Assembly: GCA_049657775.1 (NCBI GenBank)
Contig: JBASNZ010000011.1
Span: 1 to 12,268 of the forward strand
Source of the DNA: JBASNZ01 sp049657775
Lineage (GTDB): Bacteria > Actinomycetota > Coriobacteriia > Anaerosomatales > Anaerosomataceae
Direction of reading: 5' to 3'
Length of the DNA: 12,268 nt
The stretch's first letter is position 1; every line of letters starts with the position of its first letter. The notes beneath the pieces are model-generated. The model was not told the DNA's origin. It did no database searches and saw nothing but the letters and a program-made list of their open reading frames with translations. The translations under genes were made by a program, and so were the position numbers. Shown here piece after piece: positions 1-6,360 of the stretch.

Positions 1-5
1 GTCTA

Positions 6-81
6 TGGCTCCTCGGGTAGGACTCGAACCTACAACCCTCCGGTTAACAGCCGGATGCTCTGCCAATTGAGCTACCGAGGA
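6..81 (-). tRNA. tRNA-Asn (anticodon GTT)
   Basis: Read on the minus strand, the sequence folds as a complete cloverleaf: a 7-bp acceptor stem (TCCTCGG with CCGAGGA), D arm GCTC/GAGC, a 5-bp anticodon stem (TCCGG/CCGGA) around the loop CTGTTAA, and a T arm GTAGG-TTCGAGT-CCTAC. The discriminator is G, and CCA is encoded at 6-8. The anticodon GTT reads Asn codons. The total is 76 nt with CCA. A promoter lies just upstream (102-130). Its 5' end faces the integrase gene, so the integrase does not sit at the tRNA 3' end where most tRNA-targeted elements insert. Confidence 0.97.
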
Positions 82-101
82 ATATCAGTACGGCAGGGGC
101 G

Positions 102-130
102 ATTGTAGCGAACGGAACAACGAGCCGCAA
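102..130 (-). promoter_or_regulatory. Promoter of tRNA-Asn
   Basis: On the minus strand, TTGCGG (125-130) and TACAAT (102-107) are separated by exactly 17 nt. TACAAT matches the sigma-70 -10 consensus at five of six bases; the -35 keeps only the TTG. Transcription would start about 10-15 nt before the mature tRNA 5' end at position 81, which suits a short tRNA leader. Confidence 0.6.
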
Positions 131-194
131 CCGCCAGGTCGTGGCCGGGGCGTTTGGGTTCGAGTCAGGTACCGGCAAGGTCCGCGCGATATCC

Positions 195-233
195 TCCGGG
201 CTCGTGACATCAGCTGAGATGACGGAGCCCGGA
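195..233. repeat. Perfect 9-bp inverted repeat before the integrase
   Basis: TCCGGGCTC (195-203) is matched by its exact reverse complement GAGCCCGGA (225-233). Inside the 21-nt spacer a second short pairing, CATC with GATG, flanks AGCTGA. The structure ends about 10 nt before the integrase ribosome-binding purines (244-250). No T run follows on either strand, so it is not an ordinary terminator. An operator, a recombinase-binding site or an mRNA hairpin affecting integrase translation are all possible; the sequence alone does not decide. Confidence 0.5.
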
Positions 234-251
234 AGCTGGCGGTGAGAGGAC

Positions 252-1394
252 ATGGGGTGGCGCGGACGACACACCACGGTCGGGCAGTGGCTCGACGAAT
301 GGCTCACGCTCTACATCGAACCCAAGATGCGCGACGGAGAGCTTGCCGCCTCCACGATCACGAGCTATCGGGGCCATGTGCGCAGATACCTCAAGCCCGA
401 GTTAGGCTCGATCGAGCTGCGCAAGCTTGGTCCGGAACACGTGACAGCGCTCTACCTCAAGATGGGCACGCCCAAAGACCTCGGCGGCTACGGCGTATCG
501 GTCCGGACGAGGGAGCTTACCCACGTAACGCTCAGGATGGCGCTCGACCGGGCGGTCGTGCTCGGTCGGGTACGGAGCAACGTACTGCGGGCAGGGGAGG
601 GGGTCGATCGTCCGAGGGTACGCAGGCACCGTGTCCGGGCGCTCGAGGCCGACGATGTCGTCGGGCTGCTCGGCGCGCTCCCACAGGCAGGCTGGCCGCA
701 CGAGCGGCTCTTCGTACCGGCGGTGCTCGCGCTCGCAACGGGCATGCGACGCGGAGAGATCCTGGCTCTGCAGGTGTCGGATATCTATCTGCCGCCAGAA
801 TCCGAGCCGGCATCACTCGGTGTGATCACCGTCTGGCGTACCTGGGACAAGCATGACGACATGAGTCGCGGACGCTCGCCGATCGAGCGGTACCGGATCC
901 GTGAGTGGCCCAAGTCGGGTCGCGAGCGCTACGTCGACATCGCGCCGGAGGTGGTGGCGGTTCTGCGCGCGGCGATCCTGGCGCGGGAGCGGCGGCGCGA
1001 TGGGGCGAGAGGAGACTGGCATACCGGCGCCCTCAGAAGCGACGGGACGGCGATCGTCTGGGGCGAACTACTCGTGTGTGACGAGCACGGCAACCCGTGG
1101 TGGCCGGACTCGTTCTCGAGTGCGTGGCGTGCGTGGTGCGTTCGAGCCGGTGTGCGGTGCCGGTTCCACGACCTGAGGGCGACCTCGGGATCGCTCTCAC
1201 TCGAGGCGGGAACGGACGCAGAGGCGGTCAGCCAGCGACTGGGGCACCACTCGGCTGCGTTCTTCTTGGAGCGGTACGCGCGGCCGATGCACCGCGCCCG
1301 GGAACGCGATGCCGCGATCATGGGCGGGCTGGTCTCGCGCATAGTCGCGCACTCGGCCGAGCCGGGACGCGTCCAACGACAACGCCGGGGGTAA
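252..1394 (+). CDS. Tyrosine recombinase / phage-type integrase
   Basis: This 380-residue protein is a site-specific DNA recombinase of the tyrosine integrase family, which inserts or excises mobile elements through a covalent 3'-phosphotyrosine intermediate. A SAM-like core-binding domain covers about residues 8-118, starting at the typical 'TVGQWLDEWL'. The catalytic domain follows with all expected residues: R166 in TGMRRGE, K221 in PKSGRERYV, H306 and R309 in FHDLR, H332 in LGHHS and nucleophile Y342 in ERYAR. The ATG at 252 is preceded by GAGAGGA, spaced closely; an in-frame TGA at 243-245 rules out the upstream ATG at 219. Many relatives carry an extra N-terminal AP2-like arm-binding domain, which is absent here. 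A hairpin with TTTT follows the stop. No excisionase or other element gene is nearby, so it is either an orphan or a remnant. Confidence 0.92.
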   Translation: MGWRGRHTTVGQWLDEWLTLYIEPKMRDGELAASTITSYRGHVRRYLKPELGSIELRKLGPEHVTALYLKMGTPKDLGGYGVSVRTRELTHVTLRMALDRAVVLGRVRSNVLRAGEGVDRPRVRRHRVRALEADDVVGLLGALPQAGWPHERLFVPAVLALATGMRRGEILALQVSDIYLPPESEPASLGVITVWRTWDKHDDMSRGRSPIERYRIREWPKSGRERYVDIAPEVVAVLRAAILARERRRDGARGDWHTGALRSDGTAIVWGELLVCDEHGNPWWPDSFSSAWRAWCVRAGVRCRFHDLRATSGSLSLEAGTDAEAVSQRLGHHSAAFFLERYARPMHRARERDAAIMGGLVSRIVAHSAEPGRVQRQRRG

Positions 1395-1426
1395 GGGGCG
1401 CCATCAGGGTGCCGCACCCCGGTTTT
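1385..1426 (+). terminator. Candidate terminator of the integrase gene
   Basis: CCGGGG (1385-1390) can pair with CCCCGG (1417-1422), and a competing inner hairpin GGGTG-CCG-CACCC lies at 1407-1419. Either is followed by TTTT at 1423-1426. The left arm overlaps the integrase stop codon. The T run is short, so efficiency is uncertain. It would separate integrase transcription from the tRNA that follows. Confidence 0.45.
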
Positions 1427-1431
1427 CGTGA

Positions 1432-1440
1432 TGGTAGAAT
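1432..1440 (+). promoter_or_regulatory. Extended -10 promoter of the CAT tRNA
   Basis: TGGTAGAAT is an extended -10 element (TGn followed by TAGAAT, five of six consensus bases), ending 20 nt before the tRNA 5' end. No good -35 hexamer is seen 17-18 nt upstream, as is usual when the TGn extension is present. Because no promoter is visible between this tRNA and the amidase gene, it may also drive the amidase. Confidence 0.5.
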
Positions 1441-1460
1441 GGGCGGCGTGCGTTTCCGGC

Positions 1461-1535
1461 GGGCCCGTAGCTCAATGGTGGAGCAGGGGACTCATAATCC
1501 CTTGGCTGTAGGTTCAAATCCTACCGGGCCCACCA
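1461..1535 (+). tRNA. tRNA with CAT anticodon, probably tRNA-Ile2
   Basis: This is a full cloverleaf: acceptor GGGCCCG/CGGGCCC, D arm GCTC/GAGC, anticodon stem GGGGA/TCCCT around CTCATAA, T arm GTAGG-TTCAAAT-CCTAC, discriminator A, and encoded CCA at 1533-1535. A CAT anticodon can mean initiator Met, elongator Met or Ile2. The first acceptor pair is a normal G-C, so it is not the initiator. Pairs C4:G69 and C5:G68 and the variable region TTGGC resemble tRNA-Ile2, whose C34 is changed to lysidine by TilS so that it reads AUA. I favour Ile2 over elongator Met at roughly three to one. Confidence 0.93.
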
Positions 1536-1539
1536 GCAT

Positions 1540-1569
1540 GCCTTCCGGGTGATGGTCGTCCCGGGAGGC
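1540..1569 (+). terminator. Strong hairpin without a T tail after the tRNA
   Basis: GCCTTCCGGG (1540-1549) pairs with CCCGGGAGGC (1560-1569): ten pairs including one G-U wobble, with a 10-nt loop. It starts 5 nt after the encoded CCA. No T tract follows. Such tail-less hairpins have been proposed as terminators in high-GC Gram-positives; otherwise it could be a processing boundary or attenuator in a transcript running from the tRNA into the amidase gene. Confidence 0.4.
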
Positions 1570-1581
1570 CGCGCACACCAC

Positions 1582-1588
1582 AAGGAGG
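1582..1588 (+). promoter_or_regulatory. Ribosome-binding site that sets a GTG start
   Basis: AAGGAGG is a near-perfect Shine-Dalgarno sequence. It lies 10 nt before GTG (1599) but 22 nt before the in-frame ATG (1611), so the GTG is the better start for the amidase gene. Confidence 0.7.
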
Positions 1589-1598
1589 TGCTTGGCGC

Positions 1599-2723
1599 GT
1601 GGGCGGTCGGATGGCACGGCGTAAGAGTGCTCGGAGCCGACGGTGGAAGCTGTCGGGGACGCTCGGCATCGTCGCGCTCGCAATCGTCGGTATCGCCGCC
1701 ATCGCCGGCGCCGTCGTGCTCACCGTGTCCAACGCCGGCAGACTCTCCGCCGCGGCGGTCGACGTCGCCGACGCCGCCGCGGTCGATACCACCGCGACCG
1801 ACCTTCTGGCCGCGACCGAGGCGACCGGCACCTCCGGGCTGTTGGTGGAGGTCCCCGACGTCACCGGCCGCCCGCTTGAAGAGGCGCGCCAGCTGCTGAT
1901 GCTGGCCGGCTTCAACGTGATCCTCAACGCGACTCCTGCCGGCGACAGCCCCACCGGCACGGTGCTCGCCCAGGAGCCGGCCGCGGGTACCGTGCTTTCG
2001 CGCGGATCCCAAGTCATCCTCACGCATGCCGATCCGCTTGCCACAGCGCAGGGCGCCACCTCCACCTCGAAGGACCCCGACACCTCGGTCGCCTCCGCGC
2101 GCTACGTCGTGTGCGTCGACCCCGGACACCAGGAGACGGCGAACAACGACCCCGAACCGGTCGGTCCCGGCGCTACCAAGACCAAGCCCAAGGTGACCGG
2201 CGGGGCGACCGGGTGCATCACCAAGCAGCACGAACACGACCTCGCGCTCGCGCTCGCGCTCAAGCTCAAGAGTCGCCTCGAGGCCCGCGGCGTCACCGTG
2301 GTGCTCACGCGCACCACGAGCGCGGTGGACATCTCCAACGCGCAGCGCGCCCGGGTGGCCAACAACGCAAACGCCGACCTGTTCGTCCGCATCCACGCCG
2401 ACGGCAACACCAACGGCGATGTGCGGGGACTTTCCACGCTCTACCCGGCCGGGAACGAGTGGGTCAAGCCGATCAGCGCGCAGAGCCTGGTGGCCGCCAA
2501 GGCCGTGCACACGGCCGTGCTTTCCACCACCGGCGCCGTTGACCGGGGGGTGGTCGATCGCGCGGACCTTTCGGGCTTTAACTACGCGACGGTGCCGAGC
2601 GTGCTTGTGGAGTGCGGCTTTTTGTCCAACCCGGTTGAGGACAGGCTCTTGGCCACCGCCGCGTACCAGGACAAACTGGCCGATGGGATCACTCGCGGTA
2701 TCATGGCGTATCTCGAGCAGTAG
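1599..2723 (+). CDS. Membrane-anchored N-acetylmuramoyl-L-alanine amidase with PASTA domain
   Basis: This 374-residue amidase_3-family zinc enzyme should cut the bond between MurNAc and L-alanine in peptidoglycan, outside the membrane. A basic N-terminus (RRKSARSRRWK) is followed by one transmembrane segment, about residues 20-43. One PASTA domain, a peptidoglycan or muropeptide sensor fold, spans about 82-143. The catalytic domain runs from about 168 to the end. Zinc ligands are H177 (DPGH), E212 (KQHEHD) and H266 (RIHAD); the catalytic glutamate is E338 (VLVECGF). A loop with EPVGPGATKTK between the first two ligands is typical of a known Gram-positive subgroup. The gene lies 63 bp after a tRNA with no clear promoter of its own. 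The next gene starts 19 bp after its stop, so the two are probably one operon. Confidence 0.92.
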   Translation: MGGRMARRKSARSRRWKLSGTLGIVALAIVGIAAIAGAVVLTVSNAGRLSAAAVDVADAAAVDTTATDLLAATEATGTSGLLVEVPDVTGRPLEEARQLLMLAGFNVILNATPAGDSPTGTVLAQEPAAGTVLSRGSQVILTHADPLATAQGATSTSKDPDTSVASARYVVCVDPGHQETANNDPEPVGPGATKTKPKVTGGATGCITKQHEHDLALALALKLKSRLEARGVTVVLTRTTSAVDISNAQRARVANNANADLFVRIHADGNTNGDVRGLSTLYPAGNEWVKPISAQSLVAAKAVHTAVLSTTGAVDRGVVDRADLSGFNYATVPSVLVECGFLSNPVEDRLLATAAYQDKLADGITRGIMAYLEQ

Positions 2724-2742
2724 GTATCGGGGAGGGGCACAA

Positions 2743-3468
2743 GTGTCGAAGCAAGGCTTTGGATTCGCGCGCGCGTTTCGTACCGGTCTTGTAGCCGGCG
2801 CTGTGTTCGTCGTCCTCGCGGGTGCGGCCCTTGGCGCGTACGTGCTCACGTCGGGCCATCTGCCCGGCCAGGGCCGTACCGATAACGGCCGCGTGCTTGT
2901 GGTTGCCGCCCTGCCGGATGAGAACGGCGACATCGTGGCGCAGGTCATCGCCGACGTGGACGCAAGCGGCACCGCGGCCACGGTCACGAGCGTGGACACC
3001 TCGCTTGCCGTTACCGTGCCCGGCACCACGTATGACCGGATCCGCGACGCCTACGCCTTTGGCGGGGGCGGCGGCGTGGCATCGGCATACGCGCGTCTTG
3101 TGGGCGGCGACCCGCTTCCGTACATCGATCTGGGTCCGGCGGCCCTGCGTCTGGCGATAGAAGAGGCCGGCGGCATCGCGCTTGATCTACCGGCGCCGAT
3201 GAACGTGTTCGATGGCGAGCGGCTGTACACGTTTGGCGCAGGCCCCGTTACGGCCGATACGGATGGTTTCCGCGCGATCCTCAACGGAGCGGCCTATCTG
3301 CCCGCACGCGAGCGCTCAGCGCTTCTCGAGCAGGCTGCCGCGCGCGTCACCGCCTTGCTGAGCACGTACCCCGGCGGGATCAGCGCCGCGATCAAGGGCG
3401 GATCGGTCGCAAGCGACCTGGACCCCACTGCCGGCGGGGAGTTCGCCGACAGGCTCGACCGCCTGTAG
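2743..3468 (+). CDS. Small LytR/CpsA/Psr (LCP)-like membrane protein, probably degenerate
   Basis: The product is 241 residues from GTG 2743, which has a GGGGAGGGG ribosome-binding site 5-6 nt upstream; the frame stays open leftwards, but that extension overlaps the amidase and reads as noise. One transmembrane helix (about 14-35) anchors it with the rest outside. The order of segments resembles LCP enzymes, which attach teichoic acids or capsule to peptidoglycan: 'DIVAQVIADVD' then strands, 'RIRDAYAFGGG' where LCPs have K-I-N-A-A-Y-A-Y-G, then 'EEAGGIALDLP' for the family's GGV-D-V-P stretch. The conserved S-I-P-R-D is replaced by SVDTSLAV, and the later arginine cluster is weak (LPARERS). 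If it is LCP-derived, it is probably inactive as a transferase. Family placement is moderate; the membrane topology is firmer. It is likely co-expressed with the amidase. Confidence 0.75.
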   Translation: MSKQGFGFARAFRTGLVAGAVFVVLAGAALGAYVLTSGHLPGQGRTDNGRVLVVAALPDENGDIVAQVIADVDASGTAATVTSVDTSLAVTVPGTTYDRIRDAYAFGGGGGVASAYARLVGGDPLPYIDLGPAALRLAIEEAGGIALDLPAPMNVFDGERLYTFGAGPVTADTDGFRAILNGAAYLPARERSALLEQAAARVTALLSTYPGGISAAIKGGSVASDLDPTAGGEFADRLDRL

Positions 3469-3486
3469 GACGCGGCGTGACAACGC

Positions 3487-3521
3487 CACACGCAGGCAGG
3501 TCGAGCCCGTGCGTGTGCTTT
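3487..3521 (+). terminator. Rho-independent-like terminator after the amidase/LCP-like pair
   Basis: CACACGCA (3487-3494) is a perfect reverse complement of TGCGTGTG (3510-3517). Inside the 15-nt loop, GGC (3495-3497) can pair with GCC (3505-3507). A short CTTT tail follows. It sits 18 nt after the stop codon and just ahead of a new promoter, which fits an operon end. Confidence 0.6.
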
Positions 3522-3549
3522 GCGTGACATGCGGTGTTGGTGCTAGGAT
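3520..3549 (+). promoter_or_regulatory. Promoter for the stalk-protein / tyrosine-kinase operon
   Basis: TTGCGT (3520-3525) and TAGGAT (3544-3549) are 18 nt apart, and the -10 has the TGn extension (TGC at 3541-3543). The start of transcription would be near 3556, giving a leader of about 80 nt before GTG 3636. I see no riboswitch-like fold in that leader. The ribosome-binding site is GGGAGGG (3622-3628), 7 nt before the GTG. Confidence 0.45.
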
Positions 3550-3635
3550 GCGTGTTGATCATGTAACCTGGATTCGCTGTGCGCGTGTCACTGAGGGGTT
3601 TCGTGTAAGACGGGGATCAGAGGGAGGGCTCGCCT

Positions 3636-4496
3636 GTGGCAGCCGATGAGGTCAAAGCTGGTAAGAGCAAGGTAGTTGTCGCACTGCTCATGGTGCTGAT
3701 CGTCTTCGGGGTCCTCGCAGCCGCGTACGCCTTCCTCGGTGGCGCGGACCTGGTGGCCGATCTGATGGGTGACAGCGAGGCCGAGCCGACCACGCCGAGT
3801 ACTCCCGCCACGCCCGCAGCGCCGTCGACGCCGTCGACCGCGACCGCCAGTGGCGACACGACCGAAAGCACCGAGCCTGCCGCGTCTACAGACGAGACAG
3901 CAACCGCTTCGGGCACGTCCGGCGCCGCCAGCACCAGCGGCGGTTCGTCAGCCGGTACCACCAAGCCGGCCGTCAACCCGCCCACCGGCGATCAGGCGGC
4001 GCGCATGTACTGGGAGCAGGTTGCCAGCCAGGAGCAGATCGGCAAGCTCGTCCGAGGCGAGATCTCCCGGATCCAGCTTGGCGCTGTGACCCAGTCAGGA
4101 ACGACCGCCAACGTTAGGGTGACCGTGTACTATACCGCCGGTGGCAGCCTGTCGGGCACGATGGTGCTCCGCAACTACAGCGGCGTGTGGTACTTCTCCT
4201 CGATCGCCCGCGACGGCAACTCGCTTGCCGTTAAGACGGGCGCATCCGGTGACACCGGCGTGGTCTCCACCATCGTGAGCCAGCAGGCCGCCAACCAAGA
4301 GATCGTGGCCGGCATCATCAACGGTGGCTACACGAGCGTGAAGATCAACGGCTTCAGCGGCGGATCGGGCACGCAGACGCTCAACATCACCGTGAGCGGC
4401 GGCACGGCACCGGCAACCGCCGGTAGCATCGTGTGCGTGAGCAAGACCATCAGCGGCACGAAGCACTGGTTCATCACGTCGTTCAGCAAGAACTAA
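3636..4496 (+). CDS. Membrane-anchored protein with Thr/Ser/Pro stalk and duplicated C-terminal domain, unknown function
   Basis: I do not recognise this 286-residue protein. A short basic start is followed by one transmembrane helix (about 12-35). A low-complexity stalk rich in Thr, Ser, Pro and Ala (about 48-118) should hold the rest away from the membrane, outside the cell. Two similar C-terminal units follow, about 118-192 and 204-286. Each has a helix ending Q-A-x-Q-E, a short strand, 'SGT' with N-x-x-V/I-T-V, and an ending around W-Y/F-F-S or W-F-I-T-S. The units look like small helix-plus-sheet folds, perhaps NTF2-like. Start GTG 3636 has a good ribosome-binding site. The tyrosine kinase follows 28 bp downstream, so a role in envelope polysaccharide assembly or sensing is inferred from context only. 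Confidence 0.85.
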   Translation: MAADEVKAGKSKVVVALLMVLIVFGVLAAAYAFLGGADLVADLMGDSEAEPTTPSTPATPAAPSTPSTATASGDTTESTEPAASTDETATASGTSGAASTSGGSSAGTTKPAVNPPTGDQAARMYWEQVASQEQIGKLVRGEISRIQLGAVTQSGTTANVRVTVYYTAGGSLSGTMVLRNYSGVWYFSSIARDGNSLAVKTGASGDTGVVSTIVSQQAANQEIVAGIINGGYTSVKINGFSGGSGTQTLNITVSGGTAPATAGSIVCVSKTISGTKHWFITSFSKN

Positions 4497-4524
4497 CTCA
4501 CAGCAGCAGATCGGAGACGTACGC

Positions 4525-6360
4525 GTGGAGCTTCGGGATTACCTGCACGTCATCCGAGCTCGTATGTGGGTCATCATCCAGGCGGTCGTGATCGTAACGG
4601 TCACGGCCGTTGTGGTGAGTCTGCTGCAGTCTCCCGTGTACGAGGGGCAAGCCAAGGTCCTTATCTCCGGCCAGGACACCGGCTCTGCCATTCTGGGGAC
4701 CGCCATTTCGGAGCTGTCAAGCCAGCCGGAGCGTGGCCTGCAAACGCAGGTGCAACTGATGCAGCTGCGTCCGCTGGCAGAGAACACTATCCGAACCCTT
4801 GGCCTCAAGCAGACTCCTGACGAGCTGCTCGCGCAAATCGAGATCACGGCTGTTGGCCAGACCAACATCGTGGAGATCACCGCCAAGGCCAGTGACGCGC
4901 GCATGGCGTCCATGATCGCCAACACGATGGCCGAGGAGTTTGTGACCTGGTCCAAGGAGTACAAGCGGGAGAGCATCAAGGCTGCCGCCGACGAGGTTGA
5001 GACGCGGCTTGAAGCCTCCAAGCAAGAACTGTTGGATCTTGGCCGCGAGATCTCCCAGCAGGGAAAAAGCGACGAACTCTCCGCCGAGCTGGCGATCGCC
5101 ACCGGCAGCTACACCACGCTCGCCGGCAAGCTCGAGGAACTGCGCATTCAAGAACAGCTGGAGGTCGGTGCAGGCCGAGTGGTGAGCCCCGCTGTCGTAA
5201 CGGAAGAGCCTGTTGAACCCAGCCCAATGCGTAATGGCGCGCTCGGCCTGGCGGTCGGTCTCGTCTTTGGCCTGGGCATGGCGTTCCTGTACGAGTACCT
5301 GGACAACACCATCAAGAGCACCGAAGAGGCCGAGTCCATCTTTGGCGCGCCCGTGCTGGGCCTGGTACCCGCCGAGAAGTACGAAAAGGACGAGAAGCGC
5401 CGGCTCACGCTCATATCGCACCCGGGTACCGCAGCAGCCGAGGCATACCGCGTGTTGCGCAACTCGCTCGACTTCATCAACTTTGAGCACAACATCAAGA
5501 CGCTGCTGATTACAAGCGCTGCTCCGGGTGAGGGCAAGTCGACGGTTGCGGGCAACCTGGCGGCGGGTCTTGCGCAGGCGGGCAAGAAGGTCGTGCTGGT
5601 CAGTTGCGACTTCCGCAGGCCCACCACGCAGCAGTTCTTCCAGGTTAGCAACATGATCGGGCTCTCGGACGTGCTCACGGGCGCGAACTCGCTCAAGAGC
5701 GCGTTGCAGCGTACGAGCGATCTGCAGAACCTGCTCGTGCTTACGGCTGGCAAGTTGCCGCCCAACCCAAGCGAATTGCTCGGATCTGAGAAGATGCATG
5801 CACTGATCAAGGAGCTTGAGGAGTGGGCGGACTGGGTGCTCATCGACACCCCGCCGCTGCTGGCCGTCGCCGACGGCGCGGCCGTTGCTCGTTGGACCGA
5901 CGGCGTGCTCATGGTTACAAAGGGCGGCGAGTCGACCCGCGAAGCTGCCAAGAAGGCGACCGAGATGCTCGCGCAGGTTGGTGCTCGGGTTGTGGGCAGC
6001 GTGGTGTGGGGTCTAGAGCAAGGCGGCGGCGCAGCCGGCTACGGCTACTACGGCGGCAAGAGCGGTAAGGGCTACTACTACTACAGTGACTACTACAACC
6101 AGTATCAGGGTGAGGCGAGCGCGACTGGCCGAGCTCCCGGCAAGAGGCGCTCCGCATCCACAGCCCCCAGCGCACAGACGCAACAGCGGATCTACATCCC
6201 GCCTACGAGCCCCGGACGCAGGTTCGCGGCGACGGTCGGGCGTGTGCTCACAAGCCTGTTTGCCTTTCTCATGGTAGTCGCCATCATTACTCTCGTGGTG
6301 TACTTCGTGGATCAGGCTGCGGGGTGGGGGCTAACACGCCTCATGTGGTGGCCCCTGTGA
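4525..6360 (+). CDS. Wzz-type chain-length regulator fused to bacterial tyrosine autokinase (polysaccharide co-polymerase)
   Basis: This 611-residue fusion controls polymer length and export of capsule or exopolysaccharide through cycles of tyrosine autophosphorylation. The Wzz part has transmembrane helices at about 14-34 and 237-256, with an extracytoplasmic domain between them that is coiled-coil-like around 145-215 and P-x-x-P near 231-234. The BY-kinase domain has Walker A APGEGKST (333-340), Walker A' VSCDFRRP (359-366) and Walker B VLIDTPP (438-444). A tail of ten tyrosines lies between residues 506 and 527, the usual autophosphorylation cluster. The tail then goes on through a linker to a third hydrophobic helix, about 575-595, which typical members lack. 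Walker A' has Cys before the aspartate. GTG 4525 follows CGGAG by 8 nt. No partner phosphatase is in the window. Confidence 0.95.
   Translation: MELRDYLHVIRARMWVIIQAVVIVTVTAVVVSLLQSPVYEGQAKVLISGQDTGSAILGTAISELSSQPERGLQTQVQLMQLRPLAENTIRTLGLKQTPDELLAQIEITAVGQTNIVEITAKASDARMASMIANTMAEEFVTWSKEYKRESIKAAADEVETRLEASKQELLDLGREISQQGKSDELSAELAIATGSYTTLAGKLEELRIQEQLEVGAGRVVSPAVVTEEPVEPSPMRNGALGLAVGLVFGLGMAFLYEYLDNTIKSTEEAESIFGAPVLGLVPAEKYEKDEKRRLTLISHPGTAAAEAYRVLRNSLDFINFEHNIKTLLITSAAPGEGKSTVAGNLAAGLAQAGKKVVLVSCDFRRPTTQQFFQVSNMIGLSDVLTGANSLKSALQRTSDLQNLLVLTAGKLPPNPSELLGSEKMHALIKELEEWADWVLIDTPPLLAVADGAAVARWTDGVLMVTKGGESTREAAKKATEMLAQVGARVVGSVVWGLEQGGGAAGYGYYGGKSGKGYYYYSDYYNQYQGEASATGRAPGKRRSASTAPSAQTQQRIYIPPTSPGRRFAATVGRVLTSLFAFLMVVAIITLVVYFVDQAAGWGLTRLMWWPL

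Noticed and set aside
157..166. GGTTCGAGTC identical to part of the tRNA-Asn T arm, as a possible att or tRNA fragment
   Set aside because: Only 10 bases match, in inverted orientation, and the flanks do not form a T stem or continue the tRNA match; probably chance.
2419..2742. Upstream extension of the LCP-like gene into the amidase gene
   Set aside because: The extension is Arg/Pro/Ser-rich noise in an alternate frame of the amidase; GTG 2743 has a strong ribosome-binding site and starts just before the membrane helix.
1521..3029. Minus-strand open frame of 502 codons opposite the amidase and LCP-like genes
   Set aside because: It is a high-GC shadow: composition is Arg/Gly/His/Val-rich, no domain is recognisable, and the opposite strand encodes clear conserved motifs in two genes.
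3782..3990. Repetitive-looking Thr/Ser/Pro/Ala codons as a DNA repeat
   Set aside because: The DNA is not a periodic repeat; it is a low-complexity protein stalk using mixed codons.
4717..5799. Minus-strand open frame of 360 codons opposite the tyrosine kinase
   Set aside because: It is antisense to the Walker motifs and Wzz region, has no recognisable protein features, and long antisense frames are expected in this codon usage.
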